Part shown: piece after piece, positions 14,031 to 19,742 of the stretch
Layout of the letters: each line of letters begins with the position of its first letter
Position numbering within the stretch: the first letter of the stretch is position 1
Source of the DNA: JAVVVD01 sp964642795
GTDB taxonomy: Bacteria > Bacillota > Clostridia > Christensenellales > CAG-138
Assembly (NCBI GenBank): GCA_964642795.1
Contig: CAZXRQ010000036.1
Location: 1-19,742, forward strand
Length of the DNA: 19,742 nt
Direction: 5' to 3'
Position numbers and translations under genes: made by a program
Notes under the pieces: generated by a model
What the model was told of the DNA's origin: nothing
Database searches by the model: none
The model's input: only the letters and a program-made list of their open reading frames with translations

Positions 14031-15446
14031 TCAATCAAAGCTGCCGTTCCTTAAATCCCACACCATTTCCTCATACACGCTGCCCTCTATCACGCCGTCC
14101 GCGTCCGAGCTCAGCGCGTCCGCCATATAGCGCGCATCGTCAACGGAAAGCTCGCCGCCCGTCTCTGCGCGCCCTATTATGCTGCCTGCCACCATAGCGT
14201 CCACGTTCACGAGGTTAAGCGCAAGATACCACACTATCAGCGCCGTCGCGCACAGCCTAAGCATATTCAGCCGCGGCAAAAGCAGCTTTATAAAGCACGC
14301 CAGCACACAGAAGCACAGGAATATCATAAACCACATCGGCAGCACGCGGTTTACCGTAAGGCCGTATGCGTCAATATACATCGATAGCCGCGCTATGCCG
14401 GAATACAGCACCACGCAGGTGGCGGCCATCAGCGCGGCAAGCAGCGGCTTAGCAGCTTTGGCTTCCTCCGACAGACCCAGCACCGCGAAAAACACTGCAA
14501 GGTTTATCCCCGCCACCACGCACAGCTGCGTAAAGCCGCTTACCGCGTATTCGGAATAGGTCAGCTCCGCCGGCAGCCCTTTTATGCCGGTAAGGTATGC
14601 AAACTGAAAATATGCAAACACCGCGTAGATTACCAGCAGCAGAGAGACTATCATCTGCGCGCTCAGCGCCGGCAAAAAGCGCGTGTATGGTGCTGTGCGC
14701 ACATCCGCGGGCTTAAACAGTGCGGAATACATAAACGAATAGAACAGCAGCGCCGTAAACAGCCCCAGACATATCCGGAATAACACCTTGCCGAGCGATG
14801 CGTCCGCAACCAGCTGCCCGGCGTAGTAGCCCATCACGGAATCCGCGCTGATCAGCAGCGCCGCCACCGCTATTAGCAGCGGTACGGCGCAGAGTATGCC
14901 TATGAGCACGCCGCGCCGCGCACTCTTATCCGACCCGGACAGACTGGAAAGCGCTCCGAAAGCGTTGGGTATACACTTGAACGGATAGTTGAACCAACCC
15001 AGTATATACAGCCCGACATACTGCCACCGCGTACCCTCGGGGATGCGCTCACCCACGGTGCAGATAAGCATATGCAGCATAAGCAGCGCGGGAATCACGA
15101 GGTAGTTATAAAAGCCGATATCGTTTTTATATACGACAGCGCGTAAAAACAGCACGGCGACCGCGGCGAGTATACACCAGCCCGTGCGGTTATGCTTTAC
15201 GTTTTGCCAGTTCAGCGCACAGAAGCCGATAAAGTACGCCCCCCAGAGCGCCGCGTATGCCGGCAGTGCGCCGGTAGCGTCGTATGCGCGTGTGAGCGCG
15301 GGCCATGCCCATACCGCCATGACAAGCCCTATCGCCGCCGCCGCGATAAGCAGCCTGCGCATGGCCGGGGTGTACGTCCGTCTGGGAAGCACGGTATCGG
15401 GCGTGTATATGTTGTGTTCGTTCTGCATGGGCTGGTTTTGTTCCAT
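14031..15446 (-). CDS. DUF4173 multi-pass membrane protein
   Basis: A 471-residue protein of unknown function with about 11-12 hydrophobic segments spread from residue 30 to 410. The stretch YFQFAYLTGI followed by ELTYSEYAVSGFTQL and a GINL helix is the hallmark of the DUF4173 family. A charged cytosolic N-terminus of about 30 residues and a soluble C-terminal tail of about 50 residues (ELSVDDARYMADAL and onward) flank the membrane part. I choose the ATG at 15446, with GGAGG 10 bases upstream; another ATG at 15455 is almost adjacent to that GGAGG and so is less likely. A clear promoter lies upstream. It converges on the CatA-like gene with element copy B between them. Function and ligand are unknown. 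Confidence 0.82.
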   Translation of the reverse strand: MEQNQPMQNEHNIYTPDTVLPRRTYTPAMRRLLIAAAAIGLVMAVWAWPALTRAYDATGALPAYAALWGAYFIGFCALNWQNVKHNRTGWCILAAVAVLFLRAVVYKNDIGFYNYLVIPALLMLHMLICTVGERIPEGTRWQYVGLYILGWFNYPFKCIPNAFGALSSLSGSDKSARRGVLIGILCAVPLLIAVAALLISADSVMGYYAGQLVADASLGKVLFRICLGLFTALLFYSFMYSALFKPADVRTAPYTRFLPALSAQMIVSLLLVIYAVFAYFQFAYLTGIKGLPAELTYSEYAVSGFTQLCVVAGINLAVFFAVLGLSEEAKAAKPLLAALMAATCVVLYSGIARLSMYIDAYGLTVNRVLPMWFMIFLCFCVLACFIKLLLPRLNMLRLCATALIVWYLALNLVNVDAMVAGSIIGRAETGGELSVDDARYMADALSSDADGVIEGSVYEEMVWDLRNGSFD

Positions 15447-15481
15447 AGAAAGCATTCCTCCGTATCATCAGTGCTTATCGT

Positions 15482-15510
15482 AGCATATGCCCGATATGCA
15501 GGCGTTACAA
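15482..15510 (-). promoter_or_regulatory. Promoter of the DUF4173 gene
   Basis: On the minus strand TTGTAA (15510-15505), a 17-base spacer and TATGCT (15487-15482). It leaves a leader of about 30 bases containing the GGAGG ribosome site, so this gene has an ordinary 5' end, unlike lplA and the MATE gene. Confidence 0.6.
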
Positions 15511-15556
15511 AAGGATAACGTTTCTTTGAATAAAGAATGAACGAGAGCGCGCAATT

Positions 15557-15696
15557 CGCCGCCAAGCCGGGGCGCGCGCGGCGCGTGAAACGCGCCTGCG
15601 GCGGGCTTCGCCCGCCAAAAAACCGTGAGACCCGCGCGACACATTCATGTGTCGCGCGGGTCTCACGGTTTGCGCGCGCCCCCGGCAAAGGCGGCG
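15557..15696 (-). repeat. Cloverleaf-type palindromic element, copy C
   Basis: The outer stem is CGCCGCC (15557-15563) with GGCGGCG (15690-15696), an AA/AAA internal loop, then 15566-15579 with 15672-15686 (14 bp, one extra C). Inner arms are GGCGCGT-GAA-ACGCGCC (15580-15596), GGCGGGC-TTC-GCCCGCC (15600-15616) and the variable arm, a perfect palindrome of about 25 bp (15620-15644 with 15647-15671) starting AAACCGTGAGACC. The first 30 bases from 15566 are identical to the reverse complement of copy B ending at 14022. It starts 9 bases beyond the MATE gene stop. No T-run follows. Confidence 0.88.
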
Positions 15697-15705
15697 TATA
15701 TTCCT

Positions 15706-17082
15706 TTATACCAGCGTTCTCGCCCAGATGCCGCTCTTCATGCGGCGGAGCGCCAGCACGGAGCGGAGCACACAGGAAGGAATTACGCACAGCAGTACGA
15801 TATACAATGGCATATCCAGCGCCAGCCCCGCTATCGCCGTAATGGGCAGCGCCAGCAGCCATTGTGGAATAAGGTCTATCACGGCGGCGGCGCGGGTATC
15901 TCCGCCGCTTCTCAGTACGCCGCATATCAAAGTATAGTTCAGGGCGTACAGCGGCTGATATATGCCCAGCACAATTATGCTCCAAAATGCCAAATGCTTC
16001 ACGGTCTCGCTGGTCTCGGTGTATAAATTTACCGCGTACGGCAGCACCGTGCAGCATAGCACGCCGGAAAGCAGGCCCATCAGCAGCGCAAGCAGGGTGT
16101 ACCGCTTGCCGTACAGCAGTGCGCGTTCTGAATCCCCCTCGCCAAGTGTATTGCCCAGCACTACGGCGGACGCCGTGCCCATGCCCATATATGCTACCAT
16201 CGTCAGCTTGTCCACGGCGTTGTATATCATAATGGCTGCAAACGTATCCGTACCCATACGGCCGTATACCCAGTTTATTATCAGCGCGCACACCGCCCAC
16301 AGCATGTCGTTTAAAAACGCGGGCAGGCTCACCTGCACAAATTGCTTTACTCCCGCAGCCGTCTGGGCAAGCAGCTCATCAAGGCGCGCCGAAGCGTAGC
16401 CCGGCTTTATGTAGCTTGCGGTTATAAGCGTAAGCATGTTGGCGCACGCGCCTATGAGCGTACCTATCGCCGCGCCCGTAAGGCCCAGCCTCGGGAAACC
16501 GAGGTTGCCGTATATCAGCACCCAGTTGAAGAATATGTTTATCACCAGCGCCACGGCGCCGCTTATCAGCGGCAGCAGCGGCCGCCGCGCGGACTTATGC
16601 GCTATGCCGTATGCATACGAAACCCCTATCGCCACATATGCAAGACAGGCCGTGTCAAGGTATTCGACGCCCGCGGCGATGACCGTTTCGTTCTCGCTGT
16701 ATATTCCTACAACAAAGCCTCCGAACAGCCTGCCGATCACGGTAAACAGCGCGGCAAAGCCTATGCACAGCATCAGCGTAAAGCCCAGCGTGCTTCTAAA
16801 ACCCGCCCTGTCCTGCTTACCGAAATACTGGCTCATATATATGCTGCCGCCGCTCATCACGCCAAACAACACCAAATCCAGCAAAAAGGCCAGCTGCGTG
16901 GCCGCGCCTACGCCTGCAAGCGGCACGTCGCCCAGCGCGCCTATCATCATCGTATCCACCATATACATGGCGGTACCCAGCAGCTGCTGCAGCATTATGG
17001 GAAGACTGATGGCCCACATGCGGCGCATGAAGGCGCGATCTTCTATCATGCCCTTAAACAGGCTTTTATTCGCTTTCTCCAT
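15706..17082 (-). CDS. MATE-family efflux transporter
   Basis: A 458-residue, 12-helix membrane protein of the multidrug and toxic compound extrusion family, which exports substrates using a Na+ or H+ gradient. The start of the core, MWAISLPIMLQQLLGTAMYMVDTMMIGALG, is typical, as is the repeat of the fold in the second half (SLPAFLNDMLWAVCALIINWVYGRMG). Substrate cannot be told. I place the start at the ATG at 17082 (MEKANKSLFKGM); a TTG at 17118 with GAGG 5 bases upstream is an alternative that would add 12 residues. No ribosome site precedes the ATG, but a -10 box lies 7 bases before it, pointing to a leaderless mRNA. Element copy C follows the TAA stop by 9 bases. Confidence 0.9.
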   Translation of the reverse strand: MEKANKSLFKGMIEDRAFMRRMWAISLPIMLQQLLGTAMYMVDTMMIGALGDVPLAGVGAATQLAFLLDLVLFGVMSGGSIYMSQYFGKQDRAGFRSTLGFTLMLCIGFAALFTVIGRLFGGFVVGIYSENETVIAAGVEYLDTACLAYVAIGVSYAYGIAHKSARRPLLPLISGAVALVINIFFNWVLIYGNLGFPRLGLTGAAIGTLIGACANMLTLITASYIKPGYASARLDELLAQTAAGVKQFVQVSLPAFLNDMLWAVCALIINWVYGRMGTDTFAAIMIYNAVDKLTMVAYMGMGTASAVVLGNTLGEGDSERALLYGKRYTLLALLMGLLSGVLCCTVLPYAVNLYTETSETVKHLAFWSIIVLGIYQPLYALNYTLICGVLRSGGDTRAAAVIDLIPQWLLALPITAIAGLALDMPLYIVLLCVIPSCVLRSVLALRRMKSGIWARTLV

Positions 17083-17086
17083 ACCG

Positions 17087-17099
17087 CTGATAATATCAG
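17087..17099. promoter_or_regulatory. Short palindrome over the MATE gene promoter
   Basis: CTGATA-A-TATCAG is a 6-bp inverted repeat around one base. It covers the -10 box and the 4 bases before the MATE start codon. A repressor dimer bound here would block transcription, which is common for efflux pumps, but no regulator gene is adjacent, and a palindrome this short in an AT-rich patch may be chance. Confidence 0.3.
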
Positions 17100-17118
17100 A
17101 CCCGTGCGGCAAACGCAA
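17090..17118 (-). promoter_or_regulatory. Promoter of the MATE gene, predicted leaderless
   Basis: On the minus strand TTGCGT (17118-17113), a 17-base spacer and TATTAT (17095-17090). The -10 box ends 7 bases before the ATG at 17082, so the transcript would begin at or within a base of the start codon. Confidence 0.45.
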
Positions 17119-17195
17119 TCCTTCCTCTTGAATTGTAAATATCCGGCGGAATGATCGAGGCTTTTTTATAAAATTTCCCCGCCGCCGGCAAACTA

Positions 17196-17204
17196 TGCTA
17201 TAAT
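17196..17204 (+). promoter_or_regulatory. Extended -10 promoter of the zinc peptidase gene
   Basis: TGCTATAAT: a perfect TATAAT (17199-17204) preceded by TG one base upstream, the extended -10 form that can work without a good -35. Transcription would start near 17211, about 37 bases before the ATG. Confidence 0.55.
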
Positions 17205-17247
17205 CAATAACACGGTATTTCCAACATTCCCGTATCGGAGGTTGCGT

Positions 17248-17949
17248 ATGGAGCTTTCCAACATATTATATTCCAGCGATTTTTGGCTGTTCATGGTGCT
17301 CGTCATGTTCGTGGTGAGCCTTATTGCGCAGTCCAGCGTGCAGCGCACGTTCAACCGCTATTCCCAGCTCGCCTCAAGCAGCGGGCTCCGCGCCGCGGAC
17401 GTTGCTCAAAACCTGCTAAACTCCTTTGGCAGCAGCGTTTCCCTCACCCGCACCGGCGGCAGCCTTACCGACCATTACAATCCCCAGACCGGCGTGGTCG
17501 GACTTTCCGAGACCGTATACGATCATACCTCTGTGGCGGCGCTGGCCGTGGCCGCTCACGAAATAGGCCATGTTCAGCAGTATCAGGACGGCTATGGCCC
17601 TATCAAGATCCGCAACTTTATACTGCCCGTGGCGAAGATAGGCTCCACGTTGGCGCCGTATGTGATAATCATCGGCATACTGATGGGTGCGGTGGGGCTT
17701 GCCGAGGTGGGCCTCGTGCTGTATGCGGCGGTGCTGCTGTTCCAGGTGGCAACGCTGCCCGTCGAGTTTGACGCATCCCGCCGCGGCGTGGAGATGCTCC
17801 TTGCTGGCGGCTTTATACGCAGCCAGGAGGAGGAAAACGCCTCGCGCAAGGTGCTCAAAGCCGCCGCCATGACCTATGTTGTGGCTGCGCTTGCTACCTT
17901 CGTCTCGCTGATGCGGTTTGCCTCGCTCATTTCCAGCCGTAAAAAATAA
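17248..17949 (+). CDS. YugP-type membrane zinc metallopeptidase
   Basis: A 233-residue membrane protein of the Zn_peptidase_2 (YugP) family. It has an N-terminal helix (about residues 10-28), then a soluble part with LTDHYNPQTGVVGLSETVY, and the zinc motif AAHEIGH (HExxH, 104-108) with His and Glu for metal and catalysis. Two more hydrophobic helices (about 125-165) are followed by EFDASRRGVEMLL, where the Glu is the likely third zinc ligand, and a final helix. The family is widespread in Bacillota, and its physiological substrate is not established to my knowledge. I choose the ATG at 17248 because GGAGG ends 6 bases upstream; an in-frame TTG at 17242 is too close to it. It stands alone, with its own promoter and terminator. 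Confidence 0.92.
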   Translation: MELSNILYSSDFWLFMVLVMFVVSLIAQSSVQRTFNRYSQLASSSGLRAADVAQNLLNSFGSSVSLTRTGGSLTDHYNPQTGVVGLSETVYDHTSVAALAVAAHEIGHVQQYQDGYGPIKIRNFILPVAKIGSTLAPYVIIIGILMGAVGLAEVGLVLYAAVLLFQVATLPVEFDASRRGVEMLLAGGFIRSQEEENASRKVLKAAAMTYVVAALATFVSLMRFASLISSRKK

Positions 17950-17967
17950 CCCTGTTTCCGGCGTTTT

Positions 17968-17995
17968 CGGGCGGCATTGCCGCCCGTTTATTTTT
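17968..17995 (+). terminator. Intrinsic terminator after the zinc peptidase
   Basis: CGGGCGGC (17968-17975) pairs with GCCGCCCG (17979-17986) around an ATT loop and runs into TTTATTTTT. It starts 18 bases after the stop codon. A further T-rich stretch follows near 18001. Confidence 0.85.
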
Positions 17996-18064
17996 CTCCT
18001 TTTTTTCCCTGCTTCTCTTCAATATTATCTTTGCGAATTATTTCCAAATTGTAACCGGCAAGTG

Positions 18065-18093
18065 TTGACAAAGTAAATTTCCTAATATATTAT
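18065..18093 (+). promoter_or_regulatory. Strong promoter of the permease gene
   Basis: A perfect TTGACA (18065-18070), a 17-base spacer and TATTAT (18088-18093). Transcription would begin near 18100 and give a leader of about 64 bases with a small stem (TTGCC 18114-18118 with GGCAA 18122-18126) just before the AGGAGGG at 18138-18144. This is the best promoter in the window. Confidence 0.8.
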
Positions 18094-18163
18094 TAACCAG
18101 TGTCTGTTATGCTTTGCCGGGGGCAATGCGATAATAAAGGAGGGTTGCTTTATCAACAACAAG

Positions 18164-19588
18164 ATGGAAAAACGGTTTGGGCTGCCTACCGCCATAGCAA
18201 TGGTTGTTGGCATCGTCATCGGCTCTGGCGTCTTTATAAAAGGCGGCAAGATCATGAGTCTGGCTGGCGGCAATATGTGGAACGCGGTTCTGGTCGTCGG
18301 CATTGTCGGCGTGATCTGTATAATCTGCTCGCTGGTCTTTGCTGAGCTCGGAGCAAAATACGAGAAGGTAAACGGCGTTGTGGACTATGCAGAAGTAGCA
18401 CTTGGCAAGAAATACGCGTACTATGTTGGCTGGTTTATGACCACCATCTATTACCCTTCTCTTGCAGTGATACTTTCCTTTTTCGCTGCTGTATTTACCT
18501 GCCCGCTGTTCGGCGTACAGGCGCTGGACTTTTCCACCGGCACGATAGCCGTGGAGGCCGTGGGCCTTGGCGCTGGCTATCTCATGCTGGGCTACGGCAT
18601 AAACGCCCTCAGCCCCAAGCTAGCCGGTAAGCTGCAGGTCACCACCACCGTGATAAAGCTTATCCCGCTGGTGCTGATGGGTGTTGTAGGCACGATAGTC
18701 GGCCTTACCAACGGCTCCACCGCAACGGTGCTCGCGGAGGGCGCAGCCCGTACCGCGGCAGATACCGGCGCAAGCGGACTGTTTGGCGGCGTAGTGGCGT
18801 TTGCCTTCGCCTATGAGGGCTGGATAATCGCCACGTCCATAAACTCCGAGCTTAAGGACGCCAAGAAAAACCTGCCTCTCGCGCTCATCATCGGCGCGCT
18901 GTTCTGCACGGTCATCTACTGCCTGTACATATTCTCCATGAGCTCTGTGGGCAGCGTAGACACCATAATAGGCACCTGGCCTCTGGGCGAATCCCTGCCC
19001 AGCATCGCGTTTGCCAACATATTCGGCAACTTTGCGGGCACGATCGTGTATGTATTCCTTGCTATCTCCTGCCTTGGCACTATGAACGGCCTCGTAATGG
19101 GCAGCTGCCGCGGCATGTACTCCGTCGCCGCCCGAGAGATGGGTCCCCGGCCTGATTTCTACGGCAACGTTGACGATCAAAACAACTTCGTGCTCAAATC
19201 CAGCCTTGTGGGACTGGCGATCGCCGGCGCATGGTATGCCTGGACCGTCATCATGTGGATGAAGGGGCCGGACTTTTTCGGCGGCGTACACAGCAGCCTT
19301 TGGCTTGGCTGGGAGCCCGACGAGATCTCCATAGTCAACCTGTACGCGATGTACATACCGATGTTTATCGCGCTGATGGTAAAGAACAAGGAGCTGCCGT
19401 TCTTCAAGCGCTTCGTGCTGCCCGCGCTGGGCGTGGCGTGCTGCGTATTCATGGTATACTGCTGCGTAGTCTGCAAGGGCTATCAGCAGATCCTCGGCTA
19501 CCTGATATTCTTCGCCATTGTCATGTTTATCGGCTGGCTGGTGGATAGGCTCCGCGTGAAAAACACCATTACGGAAGCCGCCAAATAA
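18164..19588 (+). CDS. APC-family amino acid permease
   Basis: A 474-residue, roughly 12-helix membrane transporter of the amino acid-polyamine-organocation superfamily. GLPTAIAMVVGIVIGSGVFIKGG near the N-terminus is the family's first-helix pattern, with the unwound GSG that contacts the substrate backbone. AFAYEGWIIATSINSELKDAKKNLPLA is the conserved helix 6 to loop 6-7 segment. The substrate is not clear. The start is uncertain: AGGAGGG ends 19 bases before this ATG, too far for normal use, and at a good distance there is only an in-frame ATC (18152), giving I-N-N-K before M. The gene has its own strong promoter and terminator and is not in an operon. Confidence 0.88.
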   Translation: MEKRFGLPTAIAMVVGIVIGSGVFIKGGKIMSLAGGNMWNAVLVVGIVGVICIICSLVFAELGAKYEKVNGVVDYAEVALGKKYAYYVGWFMTTIYYPSLAVILSFFAAVFTCPLFGVQALDFSTGTIAVEAVGLGAGYLMLGYGINALSPKLAGKLQVTTTVIKLIPLVLMGVVGTIVGLTNGSTATVLAEGAARTAADTGASGLFGGVVAFAFAYEGWIIATSINSELKDAKKNLPLALIIGALFCTVIYCLYIFSMSSVGSVDTIIGTWPLGESLPSIAFANIFGNFAGTIVYVFLAISCLGTMNGLVMGSCRGMYSVAAREMGPRPDFYGNVDDQNNFVLKSSLVGLAIAGAWYAWTVIMWMKGPDFFGGVHSSLWLGWEPDEISIVNLYAMYIPMFIALMVKNKELPFFKRFVLPALGVACCVFMVYCCVVCKGYQQILGYLIFFAIVMFIGWLVDRLRVKNTITEAAK

Positions 19589-19612
19589 ACGGCGGATACA
19601 CCTTAACCAACG

Positions 19613-19646
19613 AAGCGCCTTCCCGGAAACGGGAGGGCGCTTGTTT
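19613..19646 (+). terminator. Terminator after the permease gene
   Basis: AAGCGCC (19613-19619) pairs with GGCGCTT (19636-19642), extended inward through TTCCCG and CGGGAG to a GAAA tetraloop, 13 bp with one G-T pair. The following tract is only GTTT, so termination may be partial. It lies 24 bases after the stop codon. Confidence 0.7.
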
Positions 19647-19742
19647 ACATAAAAAGCCAAAATTGTCTTGTTCGGGCTTTGCTCATGCGCCCCTTAGTCC
19701 CCCTGCGAAAAAAAGCCAGCGCACCGGCAATAGCTTAACGGC

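Noticed and set aside
347..15696. CRISPR array
   Set aside because: The repeats are inverted, multi-arm and scattered between genes, with no regular direct repeats or spacers and no cas genes.
347..15696. Ordinary intrinsic terminators
   Set aside because: The hairpins are strong, but no U-tract follows the outer stem on either strand, and terminators would not share 30 identical bases and a common loop.
347..15696. REP elements tied to a RAYT transposase, or a retron msr-msd
   Set aside because: I see no flanking GTAG/GTGG-type tetranucleotide, no TnpA-like gene and no reverse transcriptase in the window. A distant RAYT cannot be excluded.
19647..19742. Possible gene or promoter at the right edge
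   Set aside because: Only short A-rich tracts are seen, with no convincing promoter pair, ribosome site or reading frame.

Overview
The window looks like a chromosomal segment of a GC-rich, low-copy-repeat Bacillota/Clostridia genome, probably an uncultured gut-type clostridium. The evidence is indirect: a GlgC plus inactive GlgD pair (typical of Bacillota), a YugP-type membrane zinc peptidase, a DUF4173 membrane protein, AGGAGG-type ribosome sites, and heavy use of ATA and AGC codons despite high GC. A run of exactly 100 Ns (9492-9591) shows that this is a draft scaffold.

Layout. Positions 1-465 hold no gene. They contain four perfect hairpins in a row (21-149), a TATAAT box followed by a structured segment ending in a hairpin plus T6 (a possible small RNA, 173-297), and a large GC-rich multi-hairpin element (copy A, 347-447). 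Positions 466-6138 (minus strand) are a tight glycogen synthesis operon, glgB-glgC-glgD-glgA, in which each gene overlaps the next by 4 bases. It makes ADP-glucose (GlgC/GlgD), polymerises it (GlgA) and branches the chain (GlgB). Divergent from it on the plus strand are a lipoate-protein ligase (lplA) and an overlapping VanY-type D,D-carboxypeptidase. Converging on these is a minus-strand set: mnmE (tRNA wobble modification GTPase), a lipoprotein Amidase_3 cell-wall amidase with an unresolved Ala/Pro/Thr repeat linker, and a nucleoside phosphorylase-like enzyme. Divergent from mnmE is proB-proA (first steps of proline synthesis), coupled to a CatA-like acetyltransferase. Then come a minus-strand DUF4173 membrane protein, a minus-strand MATE-family transporter, a plus-strand YugP-like zinc peptidase and a plus-strand APC amino acid permease with a textbook promoter and terminator. 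I see nothing in the last ~95 bases (19647-19742).

The most unusual signal is a three-copy intergenic element (347-447, 13901-14028, 15557-15696). Each copy can fold as a closed cloverleaf: a long outer stem encloses three hairpins. Two arms are constant in sequence (GCGCGT-GAA-ACGCGC and GGCGGGC-NNN-GCCCGCC). The third is a perfect or near-perfect palindrome whose sequence and length differ completely between copies (about 11, 22 and 25 bp), although it always begins AACCG and ends CGGTT. All three sit 9-19 bases after a stop codon and have the same orientation relative to that gene. None is followed by a U-tract, so they are not ordinary terminators. I do not recognise the family. A second theme is that lplA and the MATE gene (and less clearly mnmE) lack a ribosome site but have a -10 box 6-7 bases before the ATG, which predicts leaderless mRNAs.
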